A stretch of DNA of 64,000 nt from Clostridiales bacterium (lineage in GTDB: Bacteria; Bacillota; Clostridia; Lachnospirales; Lachnospiraceae): assembly GCA_021204025.1 (NCBI GenBank), contig JAJQAC010000019.1, positions 1 through 64,000 of the forward strand. Reading direction: 5' to 3'. The position numbers and the translations under genes are program-made. The notes under the pieces were generated by a model. It saw only the letters and a list, made by a program, of their open reading frames with translations. It was not told where the DNA came from and made no database searches. Shown here one piece after another: positions 53,090 through 61,527 of this stretch (position 1 is its first letter; each line of letters opens with the position of its first letter).

Positions 53090-53806
53090 ATGCGTAATCT
53101 TATCATTGGCGATGTACACGGCTGTTTTGATGAACTGGAAGTCCTGCTTAACCGGGTAATTTTCAATCAGGAGAAAGACCGGCTCATCTTCATTGGTGAT
53201 CTGATGGACCGCGGACCGAAGTCTTATGAAGTCCTTTTTCTGGTAAAATCCCTGATGGAAAAGATGGGAGAACGTTGTATCCTTATACGAGGGAACCATG
53301 AAGAGATGTGTCTGGATCATGTCAGGTCATCGGGTGATAAAATCCAGTGGGAACACAACGGATCCAGGGAAACGATGGATTCCTTCCATGCTCATGGGGA
53401 CGACATCAGAAAATATCTGGACTGGATTGCAGATAACACGGTTTATTATTATCAGGATGAGAATTTTCAATGCGTCCATGCAGGGCTTTTCCGGGAAAAC
53501 CCGGAAGATAACGACATTGATACCCTGATCTGGGATCGGTTACCGGTCCGGACGAACTGCTACAGCGGAAAACTTACCATTGTCGGGCATACGCCCTTTG
53601 ATGTTCCTGTTTACTTAGATGGAAGCGGAGAAAGGATGGTACGGGTACTGGAAACCGGTCATCATTACAAACTGCCTGATAATGGGTTACTATGCATCGA
53701 TACAGGATGTGTGTACGGCGGCGCGCTGAGTGCGCTGGTGATTGAAAACGTCGGCTGTCGAGTATACTCGGTAAAGGCGGGAGGAAAGACGAGAAAAACA
53801 GGATAA
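53090..53806 (+). CDS. Calcineurin-like metallophosphatase (PrpE/ApaH-like)
   Basis: A 238-residue phosphatase. Metal-binding motifs are complete: GDVHGCFDEL near residue 7, GDLMDRGPKS near 38, RGNHEEM near 70, and VGHTPFDVPV near 165. Such enzymes act on phosphoproteins or dinucleoside tetraphosphates. The start at 53090 follows GAAAGGAGG by about ten bases; TTG at 53081 is too close. Single gene. Confidence 0.9.
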   Translation: MRNLIIGDVHGCFDELEVLLNRVIFNQEKDRLIFIGDLMDRGPKSYEVLFLVKSLMEKMGERCILIRGNHEEMCLDHVRSSGDKIQWEHNGSRETMDSFHAHGDDIRKYLDWIADNTVYYYQDENFQCVHAGLFRENPEDNDIDTLIWDRLPVRTNCYSGKLTIVGHTPFDVPVYLDGSGERMVRVLETGHHYKLPDNGLLCIDTGCVYGGALSALVIENVGCRVYSVKAGGKTRKTG

Positions 53807-53996
53807 AGTTCAAGGAAAGTCGTTACCATCCATGAAACAGGAGGCAGCGACTTCGGTTTTTGATTGAATTCCGGCGATACCTGCATGGTACTGAAAAGCA
53901 GCTGAAGTAGAGTGATGAAAAATACAAAGAATACTTAAATCACAGAAAGATGGAGGAATAGTCGTGGAGTACGTGGGATTTTCGACGTCTCTGCAA
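53807..53996. other. Intergenic stretch after the phosphatase
   Basis: No gene seen. A weak hairpin (AGTCG/CGACT with a long loop, then TTCGGTTTTT at about 53852-53861) may terminate the phosphatase transcript. A GGAGG at 53952 has no convincing frame after it. Confidence 0.4.
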
Positions 53997-54048
53997 AAGA
54001 AAAACAACGCCCGCTTCCGAAGAAGAAAAAGGCGTTGTTTTTCTTATC
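53997..54048. terminator. Terminator of the small membrane peptide gene (copy 2)
   Basis: AAGAAAAACAACGCC (53997-54011) and GGCGTTGTTTTTCTT (54031-54045) form a perfect 15-bp stem with A- and T-runs on the two sides, so it can work in both directions. It lies 25 bases past the stop codon of the minus-strand peptide gene. Confidence 0.82.
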
Positions 54049-54072
54049 ATTCTGCATCATCATATTTTCCAA

Positions 54073-54204
54073 TCAGAATCCATATCCCGAGAAGAAAGCT
54101 GCATACCGAATCATATATGCCGCTGCTGCAAGAGCGAACATAAGAAACACACCTGCAACATCGTAGCGATATTCCTTCCAAAAAGTATATATATTCTTCA
54201 GCAT
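54073..54204 (-). CDS. 43-residue membrane peptide (copy 2)
   Basis: Starts at ATG 54204 with AAAGGAGG before it. Encodes 43 residues beginning MLKNIYTFWKEYRYD, then a hydrophobic segment (about 16-39) ending SGYGF. Same length, same MLKNI(H/Y)TFWKE start and same final Gly-Phe as the gene at 35621-35752; the hydrophobic middle has diverged in sequence but kept its character. It has its own perfect terminator. No known family recognised. Confidence 0.75.
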   Translation of the reverse strand: MLKNIYTFWKEYRYDVAGVFLMFALAAAAYMIRYAAFFSGYGF

Positions 54205-54392
54205 AATTGTTACCTCCTTTATGATTCCTGGATCCATCGACCTTTCGACGGTTTTTGGGATTTATCGGCAGATATCCGCAAGGCACATTGCCCTGTGGGT
54301 ATTCTCAACCGACACCCATAGGATACCGGAAAATACAGGAAACTATCAGGTATGATCTTGCGGAAAAATACGGCAATATTGACTTATAAACC
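54205..54392 (-). promoter_or_regulatory. Conserved leader of the 43-aa peptide (copy 2)
   Basis: Contains the identical ACCGACACCCATAGGATAC block (54308-54326, plus strand) and the same outer 65-base stretch. On the minus strand, GTCGGT pairs with GCCGAT, a changed but still pairing partner compared with copy 1. A CAGGGCA/TGCCTTG hairpin lies inside, and CCGTCGA/TCGATGG forms a hairpin before the ribosome site. This looks like a folded RNA leader kept in both copies. Confidence 0.55.
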
Positions 54393-54393
54393 A

Positions 54394-54522
54394 GTTTTGG
54401 ACATCTGTTTTGCCATGTCTTTCCCGGATGTCTATGAGATTGGCATGTCGCATCTGGGCATGCAGATTCTGTATGTGATGTTTAACAGGTGTGGGGAGGT
54501 TTATGGTGAGCGGGTCTTCTTC
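54394..54522 (+). pseudogene. Fragment duplicated from the radical SAM gene
   Basis: About 43 codons match residues 35-77 of the radical SAM protein at 55454 (FAMSFPDVYEIGMSHLGMQI against FAMCFPDVYEIGMSHLGMQI). Both ends are missing, and the frame soon stops. It is a diverged partial copy lying about 1.1 kb before the intact gene, directly next to the peptide cassette. Confidence 0.85.
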
Positions 54523-54585
54523 CTATCAAATAATCTTCGAAAAAATGGGGAATAACATTGCGTCTTCTGATTTGCAGAGAATTTG

Positions 54586-54614
54586 ATTGACATTGCACCA
54601 AATACCATCTAAAC
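54586..54614 (+). promoter_or_regulatory. Promoter of the secreted repeat protein
   Basis: TTGACA (54586-54591) and TAAACT (54609-54614), 17 bases apart; the ribosome site GGAGGG follows at 54638. Confidence 0.6.
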
Positions 54615-54652
54615 TCGTTATTACAGACTGAAATATGGAGGGAATCATAATC

Positions 54653-55246
54653 ATGAACAGGCGGTTAAAGACTGGAATCCTGATAGCAGCAATCACGATC
54701 CTGATGGCCATGCCGGTTTTTGCCGGTCAGTGGGTACAGGATGACAATGGCTGGTGGTATGACAATGGGGACGGCACGTGGCCGTCGGAGACATGGAAGT
54801 GGATCGACGGGAACGGCGACGGGATCGCTGAGTGCTATTATTTTAATGGAAACGGCTATATGCTGAAAAATACTTCCGTCATGGGGTATTCGGTAGACGA
54901 GAATGGCGCCTATGTGATCGATGGGATTGTCCAGACCAGGAAAATCACTGAGGCAGACGGTACGATTGTGAGATATTATGCGACGGATGGACAAACCATT
55001 ATCGTTCAGTATGGAAATCCGCTTATCATCACGATTAACGGATATGGGGAAGAAGGGTGGTTTGAATATATCCATGAGGCAGAGTGGATTGACGAAGGAG
55101 TCCGGGCTAGGGCAGCGATCAACGATTCCTGTTACCGGGATTTTATCTTTCACCCGATCGGACTTACTGTGGAAACCTATGAAATCAAATATGGTTATAT
55201 GGGGTCCTATCAGGATGGGTGGTATGATCGGATGACAATTTCATGA
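54653..55246 (+). CDS. Secreted protein with wall-binding repeat
   Basis: A 197-residue exported protein. The signal peptide ends near VFAG (residue 25), directly followed by a choline-binding-type repeat (QWVQDDNGWWYDNGDGTWPS, then WKWIDGNGDGIAECYYFNGN). The C-terminal 110 residues are not recognised. It is probably wall-attached. The start at 54653 is chosen over ATG 54635 because that ATG is part of the ribosome site. Confidence 0.72.
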   Translation: MNRRLKTGILIAAITILMAMPVFAGQWVQDDNGWWYDNGDGTWPSETWKWIDGNGDGIAECYYFNGNGYMLKNTSVMGYSVDENGAYVIDGIVQTRKITEADGTIVRYYATDGQTIIVQYGNPLIITINGYGEEGWFEYIHEAEWIDEGVRARAAINDSCYRDFIFHPIGLTVETYEIKYGYMGSYQDGWYDRMTIS

Positions 55247-55342
55247 TATTGAGACGGATTTTATCAGATAAACGCCTGTATCATTACTTTGCTGAAAGAT
55301 ACCGAAACAATGGTATTTCAGTATAAAAGGAACAATTACCGC

Positions 55343-55371
55343 TTGCACGATCATGAACAAACAGATATAAT
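55343..55371 (+). promoter_or_regulatory. Promoter of the radical SAM operon
   Basis: TTGCAC (55343-55348) and TATAAT (55366-55371), exactly 17 bases apart. A short hairpin (CTGAAAGATACC/GGTATTTCAG) lies just before, probably ending the upstream gene. Confidence 0.7.
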
Positions 55372-55453
55372 GAAACACGAAATATCAGTACAAAACAGGA
55401 CTCAGGCAATTCAAAATTGATATGCAATATTAACAAAAAGTAACAGGTAATCC

Positions 55454-57322
55454 ATGAGAAAATTAGCTTTAACCGACGAAATATTATTATCTATTCAGCA
55501 GCCGGCCCGTTATCTCGGCAATGAGATGAACGCCGTATACAAGGATCCGGAAAAAGTGAATATCCGTTTTGCCATGTGCTTCCCAGACGTCTATGAAATC
55601 GGCATGTCGCATCTGGGCATGCAGATTCTGTATGCGATGTTTAATAAACGGGAAGATGTCTTCTGTGAGAGGGTTTTTTCCCCATGGACGGATCTTGATC
55701 CGATCATGCGGGAGCGAAAGATCCCTCTTTTTGCGTTGGAGTCGCAGGATCCGGTGCGTGATTTTGATTTTCTGGGTATCACCATCCAGTACGAAATGTG
55801 TTATACAAACATTCTGCAGATCCTGGATCTGAGCGGGATCCCGCTTCATGCAGATGAACGGACCGATGAGGATCCGATTGTGATTGGCGGCGGCCCCTGT
55901 ACGTACAATCCGGAACCGATCGCTCCTTTTTTTGATCTTTTTTATATTGGCGAAGGAGAGACCAGATATGATGCGCTTTTTGACCGCTATCAGGCGTTAA
56001 AAAGATGTGGCGCCTCCCGTATGGATATTGTGCGGGAGTTAGGAAAACTTCCTGGGATCTATGCGCCCGGATTTTACGACGTCAGATATAAAGAAGATGG
56101 AACGATCGCGTCTTTTACTCCCATCGATGATGGGATGCCGACGGTGATTCGCAAGGAAATGGTTCTTAATATGGACGCAGTCCCTTATATCGAGAAGCCG
56201 GTCGTACCTTATGTGCGGATTACACAGGACCGCGTAGTGCTGGAGATCATGCGAGGCTGTATCCGTGGCTGCCGTTTCTGTCAGGCGGGCATGATCTACC
56301 GGCCGCTCCGGGAGCGCAGCGCTGAAGTGCTGAAGCGCTATGCTTATGAAATTTTAAATAATACCGGCCATGATGAGATTACGCTGAGTTCCTTAAGTTC
56401 CAGTGACTATTCCCAGTTAGATGAGATTGTCACGTTTCTGATTGATGAATTTAAGGAAAAGGGGGTCAATGTCTCCCTGCCGTCTCTGCGCATCGACGCG
56501 TTCTCCCTGGACGTCATGAGCAAGATTCAGGATGTGAGGAAGAGCAGTCTGACATTTGCGCCGGAGGCCGGGAGCCAGCGCCTGCGTGACGTTATCAATA
56601 AGGGACTTACGGAGGAGGATATCCTCCATGGGGCGGCGGAAGCATTCCACGGCGGATGGAATCGCGTCAAACTTTACTTTATGCTGGGTCTTCCGACGGA
56701 GACGAAGGAAGATATGGAGGGGATCGCGCTCTTATCGGAAAAAGTAGCTGAGACCTATTACGATGAGGTTCCGAAGGAAAAACGAAACGGTAAGGTGCAG
56801 GTGGTTGCAAGTTCGTCCTTCTTTGTGCCGAAACCCTTTACACCCTTTCAGTGGGCCAGAATGTGTACCCGGGATGAGTTCCTGGAGCGCGCTTATCTGG
56901 TCAAGGATAAGTTTAAAGAGATGTTAAACCGCAAGAGCCTGAAATACAATTACCATGAGGCGGATGTGACAATCCTTGAAGGCGTACTTGCCAGAGGAGA
57001 CCGGCGTGTCGCCAAAGTCGTGGAACTGGCGTATCAGAACGGCGCGCTTTACGACGCGTGGACGGAAACCTTTCACAATGAATATTGGATGCAGGCATTT
57101 GAAGAAGCAGGTGTGGATCCGGACTTTTATACGGCGAGAGAACGCTCTGTCGACGAGATCCTTCCCTGGGACTTTATAGATTGCGGCGTGACAAAGGCAT
57201 TTTTAAAGCGCGAATGGGAGAATGCACAAAACGGCATTGTCACAGAAAACTGCCGGCAGAAATGCTCCGGCTGCGGCGCTTTGCGATATGGAGGAGGGGT
57301 CTGTTTTGAAAATAAGAATTAA
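55454..57322 (+). CDS. Radical SAM protein, TIGR03960 type
   Basis: A 622-residue protein of the family of uncharacterised radical SAM enzymes found beside a DUF2344 gene. The N-terminal part resembles a cobalamin-binding fold (CFPDVYEIGMSHLGMQILYA). The cluster motif is CIRGCRFCQAGMIYRPLRER near residue 270, followed by SLRIDAFSLDVM and SLTFAPEAGSQRLRDVINKG. A Cys-rich C-terminus (CRQKCSGCGALRYGGGVC) may bind another metal. The next genes overlap and are RNase G related, so a role in RNA or ribosome maturation is possible. The precise reaction is not known. Confidence 0.88.
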   Translation: MRKLALTDEILLSIQQPARYLGNEMNAVYKDPEKVNIRFAMCFPDVYEIGMSHLGMQILYAMFNKREDVFCERVFSPWTDLDPIMRERKIPLFALESQDPVRDFDFLGITIQYEMCYTNILQILDLSGIPLHADERTDEDPIVIGGGPCTYNPEPIAPFFDLFYIGEGETRYDALFDRYQALKRCGASRMDIVRELGKLPGIYAPGFYDVRYKEDGTIASFTPIDDGMPTVIRKEMVLNMDAVPYIEKPVVPYVRITQDRVVLEIMRGCIRGCRFCQAGMIYRPLRERSAEVLKRYAYEILNNTGHDEITLSSLSSSDYSQLDEIVTFLIDEFKEKGVNVSLPSLRIDAFSLDVMSKIQDVRKSSLTFAPEAGSQRLRDVINKGLTEEDILHGAAEAFHGGWNRVKLYFMLGLPTETKEDMEGIALLSEKVAETYYDEVPKEKRNGKVQVVASSSFFVPKPFTPFQWARMCTRDEFLERAYLVKDKFKEMLNRKSLKYNYHEADVTILEGVLARGDRRVAKVVELAYQNGALYDAWTETFHNEYWMQAFEEAGVDPDFYTARERSVDEILPWDFIDCGVTKAFLKREWENAQNGIVTENCRQKCSGCGALRYGGGVCFENKN

Positions 57323-58022
57323 ATTTACCAAACAGGGCTCCATGAAATTCATCGGTCACCTGGATATGATGCGTTACTTTCAGCGGGTGCTGCGGCGGGC
57401 GGAGGTGAATATCCGTTACAGTGAAGGGTTCAGCCCGCATCCGATCATGTCCTTTGCCGCACCGCTTGGTGTCGGACTGACGAGCAGCGGCGAATATATG
57501 GATATCGAAATCTTAAGTACCGAACCGTCCGCAGAGATGGTCCGCCGCATCAATGACGCCCTGGTGGATGAAATGCGTGTGGTCAGTTACCGCCTGCTCC
57601 CGGACGACGCGGTAAACGCGATGTCAGTTGTGGCCGCTGCCGATTATACATTGACTTTTCGTGAAGAAAAAATGCCGCAGCACTGGACAGAACTTGTGCA
57701 GAAAATCCCGGAATTTTTAAGTCAGGACGCCGTTACAGTCATGAAAAAGTCAAAAAAGGGAGAGAAGGAAGTCGATATCCTGCCGATGATTTACGAGTTT
57801 TCAGTTCTCGACGAGGGACGCCTGTGGATTAAAGCCGCGACAGGAAGCGCGGCCAACCTGAAACCGGAACAGGCAGTGAGGGCGTTTATGGACTATGCCG
57901 GTTATACGCTCCCTGACTTTGCGCTGCTTGTCAACCGTGAGGAAGTATATGCCGATGTATCTGTCGAGCCGGGGGCGCATCGCTTCTGTCCATTGGATGA
58001 ATTTGGGGAAGAGATATCATGA
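57306..58022 (+). CDS. DUF2344 / TIGR03936 radical-SAM-linked protein
   Basis: A protein of about 238 residues. Begins KIRIKFTKQGSMKFIGHLDM and has RYSEGFSPHPIMSFAAPLGV, the hallmark of the family. Start at TTG 57306 with GGAGGAGG eight bases before; ATG 57288 is an alternative. It overlaps both neighbours. The family is always near TIGR03960 enzymes and RNase E/G, and is taken as a partner of that radical SAM enzyme. Confidence 0.88.
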   Translation: MKIRIKFTKQGSMKFIGHLDMMRYFQRVLRRAEVNIRYSEGFSPHPIMSFAAPLGVGLTSSGEYMDIEILSTEPSAEMVRRINDALVDEMRVVSYRLLPDDAVNAMSVVAAADYTLTFREEKMPQHWTELVQKIPEFLSQDAVTVMKKSKKGEKEVDILPMIYEFSVLDEGRLWIKAATGSAANLKPEQAVRAFMDYAGYTLPDFALLVNREEVYADVSVEPGAHRFCPLDEFGEEIS

Positions 58023-59230
58023 ACATACCCATTCAACCAGAAAACAAACTGATCATAACCCACTGGAAAAATCAGGTTCTCACAGCCCTGATCTCGGAAA
58101 AAGCCGTTTTAGAGCTTTCTCTTGCCGATGACTCGTCAGTCCTCGGAAATATTTACATCGGGAAGGTAAAGAAAATTGTCAAAAACCTGAACTCTGCGTT
58201 TGTTGATTACGGATTAAACCAGACCGGTTATTATAGTCTGACCGATAATCCGGAGACTGCGACAGCGGATGGACAGCGGAAAGCTCTGAGGGAAGGGGAC
58301 GAAATCCTTGTACAGATTGCAAAAGAGGCGGTCAAAACCAAAGATCCGGTACTTTCTTCTAATCTGAACTTTACCGGTAAATACGCGGTACTGACGTCTG
58401 CGAACCGGATGATCGGATTCTCAACGCGGATTACCGACCGCGCATGGAAAGACAGCCTGCGTCCGAAGCTGGAGGAGATACTGGGAGACCAGGCAGGTAT
58501 GATCGTGCGTACCAATGCCTATCAGCGCGAAGAAGAGCTTTTCCGGGAAATTACCTATTTGATGAATCAGTATCAGGCAGTTCTGAGGGCAGCGCCGTAT
58601 CGTACGTGCTATAGTCTGCTTTATCACGCAGAACCGGGATATATCCGCAGCCTTAAGAGCGCCCCAAAGGACAGCCTTTCCCAGATCATCACCGATGACG
58701 CGGAGATCTTCGACAAGGTGAGGGAGTATCTTACAGCATACCAGCCGGAAGATATCGGGAGACTCCGGTTGTATCAGGATCATCAGATTGATCTGATTAA
58801 GGTTTATGCGCTGGAGGCAGCGATCCGTCAGGCTACACAGAAACGGGTATGGCTGAAATCAGGTGGTTACCTGGTGATTGAGCCGACGGAAGCCATGGTC
58901 GTTATCGACGTGAACACCGGAAAATATGCCGGCAACCAGAATCTGGCCGGTACGATCCGCAGAACCAACCGGGAAGCGGCTGAAGAAATCTGTCATCAGC
59001 TTCGCCTGCGCAATCTCTCCGGCATTATTATGATTGATTTCATCGATATGAAGGAAGAGGAAGACCGGCAGATGCTGATGCACGAGTTGAAAGCCCATGC
59101 TGCCAGGGACCAGATCAAGACGACAGTTGTAGATATGACGCCGCTGGGACTGGTTGAGATGACACGGAAAAAAGAGCGCCGGCCGCTGCATGAGCAGATT
59201 GCGCTGCTGGTTTCTGATTCATTAAAGTAA
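58019..59230 (+). CDS. rng: Ribonuclease E/G family protein
   Basis: A 403-residue RNase G-type protein. S1-like N-terminal region (GNIYIGKVKKIVKNLNSAFV), then NLNFTGKYAVLTSANRMIGF, and the catalytic Asp region MVVIDVNTGKYAGNQNL and IIMIDFIDMKEEEDRQ. It processes rRNA and mRNA. It overlaps the DUF2344 gene by four bases. The zinc-link Cys pair and long C-terminal scaffold of RNase E are absent. Confidence 0.92.
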   Translation: MNIPIQPENKLIITHWKNQVLTALISEKAVLELSLADDSSVLGNIYIGKVKKIVKNLNSAFVDYGLNQTGYYSLTDNPETATADGQRKALREGDEILVQIAKEAVKTKDPVLSSNLNFTGKYAVLTSANRMIGFSTRITDRAWKDSLRPKLEEILGDQAGMIVRTNAYQREEELFREITYLMNQYQAVLRAAPYRTCYSLLYHAEPGYIRSLKSAPKDSLSQIITDDAEIFDKVREYLTAYQPEDIGRLRLYQDHQIDLIKVYALEAAIRQATQKRVWLKSGGYLVIEPTEAMVVIDVNTGKYAGNQNLAGTIRRTNREAAEEICHQLRLRNLSGIIMIDFIDMKEEEDRQMLMHELKAHAARDQIKTTVVDMTPLGLVEMTRKKERRPLHEQIALLVSDSLK

Positions 59231-59280
59231 ACGACAAAAATCATTTGTCTATTGCTATAATTTTATGAGGAGGATGGAAC

Positions 59281-60000
59281 ATGACAAGAGTATCTCTCGA
59301 GGAGGAATTAAAAAGCAACAGCTATCCGGGTCGCGGGATTGTGATCGGACGGACGCCGGACGGAACAAAAGCAGTAGCAGCGTATTTCATTATGGGACGC
59401 AGTGAAAACAGCCGTAACCGCGTCTTTGTCACTGAAGGAGAGGGCATCCGCACACAGGCTTATGATCCGGCAAAGTTAAAGGATCCGAGTCTGATCATCT
59501 ATGCGCCGGTGCGCGTGTTTGAGAATGATACCATTGTGACCAACGGCGATCAGACAGATACGATCTATGAGGGGCTTCGCTGGCATATGACGTTTGAGCA
59601 GTCCCTGCGCAGCCGGGAGTTTGAGCCGGACGCGCCGAACTACACGCCGCGGATTTCCGGAATTATGCACATCGCCAACGGAACTTATATGTATCAGCTG
59701 TCGATCTTAAAGAGCAGCCATGGAGATCCGTCCTCCTGCAGCCGGTATACATTTTCCTTTGAAAGTCCTCTGGCCGGCGAGGGACATTTCATCCATACCT
59801 ATATGCATGACGGCGATCCGCTGCCAAGTTTTGAGGGGGAGCCAAAACTGGTAGATATTCTGGATGACATCGATACCTTTACGGATCTTGTCTGGGAAAA
59901 TCTGAACGCTGACAATAAGGTATCGCTGTTTGTGCGCTATATTGATATCGCCTCAGGAACCTATGAGACCCGGATTGTGAATAAAAACGGGGCGGAATGA
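59281..60000 (+). CDS. IMP cyclohydrolase, PurO-like
   Basis: A 239-residue protein like the archaeal-type IMP cyclohydrolase (PYPG-like loop NSYPGRGIVIGRTPDG, AAYFIMGRSENSRNRVF, ending segments with FTDLVWENL). It closes the purine ring to IMP. It is followed by a separate AICAR transformylase gene at 60249, so the two activities of PurH are split. GAGGAGG lies before 59281. Confidence 0.85.
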   Translation: MTRVSLEEELKSNSYPGRGIVIGRTPDGTKAVAAYFIMGRSENSRNRVFVTEGEGIRTQAYDPAKLKDPSLIIYAPVRVFENDTIVTNGDQTDTIYEGLRWHMTFEQSLRSREFEPDAPNYTPRISGIMHIANGTYMYQLSILKSSHGDPSSCSRYTFSFESPLAGEGHFIHTYMHDGDPLPSFEGEPKLVDILDDIDTFTDLVWENLNADNKVSLFVRYIDIASGTYETRIVNKNGAE

Positions 60001-60134
60001 TTAAGACCGGTCATTGCTAAAAGGTCCTGTGTGTCAGTGAAACAGGTTAGGGATCGACCGAAACGCTGTGTAGATGCTATTGGCACACTAACCTGCATAA
60101 CGAGTATGAGTCCAAAAACGGCTTCCTGTGCTTG

Positions 60135-60176
60135 GTTTAACGGTCGAATTTCCCTGTTTAATGGTCGATTTTCTCC
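60135..60176. repeat. Tandem 21-base repeat before the AICAR transformylase gene
   Basis: Two adjacent units, GTTTAACGGTCGAATTTCC and GTTTAATGGTCGATTTTC, each 21 bases with a few differences. A GGTCGA-related inverted piece (TCGACC) occurs near 60054. Position and period suggest an operator. The rest of the gap 60001-60236 shows an imperfect ACAGGTTAG/CTAACCTG inverted repeat. Confidence 0.5.
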
Positions 60177-60248
60177 ATAATGATAAAAAGAATCCTGTAA
60201 ATAGTGAGATATTATTGGTTTACGTCATAGAAAGGAATGGCAACAATC

Positions 60249-61427
60249 ATGAATGAAATGCAGTTAAAGTACGGATGTAACCCCAATCAGAAACCGTCCC
60301 GCATCTTTATGGCGGATGGCAAAGACCTGCCGATTCAGGCCCTTTGCGGCCGTCCCGGTTATATCAATCTGCTTGACGCGCTCAACGGCTGGCAGTTGGT
60401 GCGGGAGTTAAAAAAGGCAACCGGTCTTCCGGCGGCGACATCCTTTAAGCATGTCTCTCCGGCCGGAGCCGCGGTGGGTCTGCCGCTGTCAGAGACGCTG
60501 GCAAAGATTTACTGGGTGGACGATATGGGTGAGTTGAGCCCACTTGCGAGCGCTTACGCGAGGGCAAGAGGAGCGGACCGCATGTCCTCCTTTGGAGATT
60601 TCATCTCCCTGTCGGATCCGTGTGACGTCGCGACGGCGAAGCTGATCAAGCGGGAGGTATCGGACGGTGTGATTGCTCCAGGTTATGATCCGGAGGCACT
60701 GGAGATCCTCAAATCCAAGAAAAACGGCAATTACTGTGTGATCCAGATCGATGAGAATTACGAGCCGGAACCGATTGAGCGCAAGCAGGTCTTTGGCGTG
60801 ACCTTCGAGCAGGGAAGAAACAATCTGGATATCAACCGGGAACTTCTGTCCAATATCGTGACGGATAGCAAAGAACTGCCGGAACAGGCGCAGATCGATC
60901 TGATGATCTCCCTGATTGTCCTGAAATATACGCAGTCCAACTCAGTCTGCTACGTCAAGGATGGCCAGGCGATCGGGATCGGCGCCGGTCAGCAGTCGCG
61001 CGTACACTGCACACGGCTTGCCGGTCAGAAAGCGGACAACTGGTTCCTGCGTCAGTCTCCGCAAGTACTCGGTCTGCAGTTTAAGGAAGGCATTAAACGT
61101 GCCGACCGTGACAATGCGATTGACGTCTATATGGGCGAGGAATATATGGATGTGCTGGCGGAAGGCGAGTGGCAGAAAACCTTTGCCGTGAAGCCTCCGG
61201 TATTCACCAGAGAAGCAAAACGCGCGTGGCTCGATCAGATGACCGATGTGGCACTTGGCTCCGACGCATTTTTCCCGTTTGGCGATAATATTGAGCGCGC
61301 ACATAAGAGTGGCGTGAAATATATCGCGGAGCCGGGCGGTTCGGTGAGAGACGACAATGTGATTGCAGTATGCAACAAATACGGGATGACGATGGCCTTT
61401 ACTGGGATCCGGCTGTTCCATCATTAA
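60249..61427 (+). CDS. AICAR transformylase (stand-alone PurH C-terminal domain)
   Basis: A protein of about 392 residues. Family text: KYGCNPNQKPSRIF, ATSFKHVSPAGAAVGLPLS, SNSVCYVKDGQAIGIGAGQQ, SDAFFPFGDNIERAHKSGVK and the C-terminal AFTGIRLFHH. It transfers the formyl group from 10-formyl-THF to AICAR. Only the transformylase half of PurH is present, and the cyclohydrolase function is given by the PurO-like gene upstream. Start 60249 preferred; ATG 60237 sits on the ribosome site. Confidence 0.92.
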   Translation: MNEMQLKYGCNPNQKPSRIFMADGKDLPIQALCGRPGYINLLDALNGWQLVRELKKATGLPAATSFKHVSPAGAAVGLPLSETLAKIYWVDDMGELSPLASAYARARGADRMSSFGDFISLSDPCDVATAKLIKREVSDGVIAPGYDPEALEILKSKKNGNYCVIQIDENYEPEPIERKQVFGVTFEQGRNNLDINRELLSNIVTDSKELPEQAQIDLMISLIVLKYTQSNSVCYVKDGQAIGIGAGQQSRVHCTRLAGQKADNWFLRQSPQVLGLQFKEGIKRADRDNAIDVYMGEEYMDVLAEGEWQKTFAVKPPVFTREAKRAWLDQMTDVALGSDAFFPFGDNIERAHKSGVKYIAEPGGSVRDDNVIAVCNKYGMTMAFTGIRLFHH

Positions 61428-61468
61428 TTGCGTGATCTAACAGAAGTCAAATAAAAGTAAGAGAAGAA

Positions 61469-61496
61469 ACATGGAAAACCATCTGCGCATAGATTA
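61469..61496 (+). promoter_or_regulatory. Candidate SigK-type promoter before sigK
   Basis: AC at 61469-61470 and CATAGATTA at 61488-61496, 17 bases apart, match the SigK pattern (AC, CATAnnnTA). Transcription would start near 61503, after the 5' arm of the purH terminator stem. Confidence 0.4.
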
Positions 61497-61526
61497 TAAA
61501 TAAGTAAGTGCGCAGGTGGTTTTTTC
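61477..61526 (+). terminator. Terminator after the transformylase gene, overlapping the sigK start region
   Basis: AACCATCTGCGCA (61477-61489) pairs with TGCGCAGGTGGTT (61509-61521) with one G-U pair, then TTTTC. The 3' arm contains AGGTGG, the likely sigK ribosome site, and the T-run leads straight into the TTG start. Confidence 0.82.
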
Positions 61527-61527
61527 T

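Noticed and set aside
54352-54555. Independent small radical SAM gene
   Set aside because: It lacks the cluster motif and both ends; it is a copied fragment of the gene at 55454.
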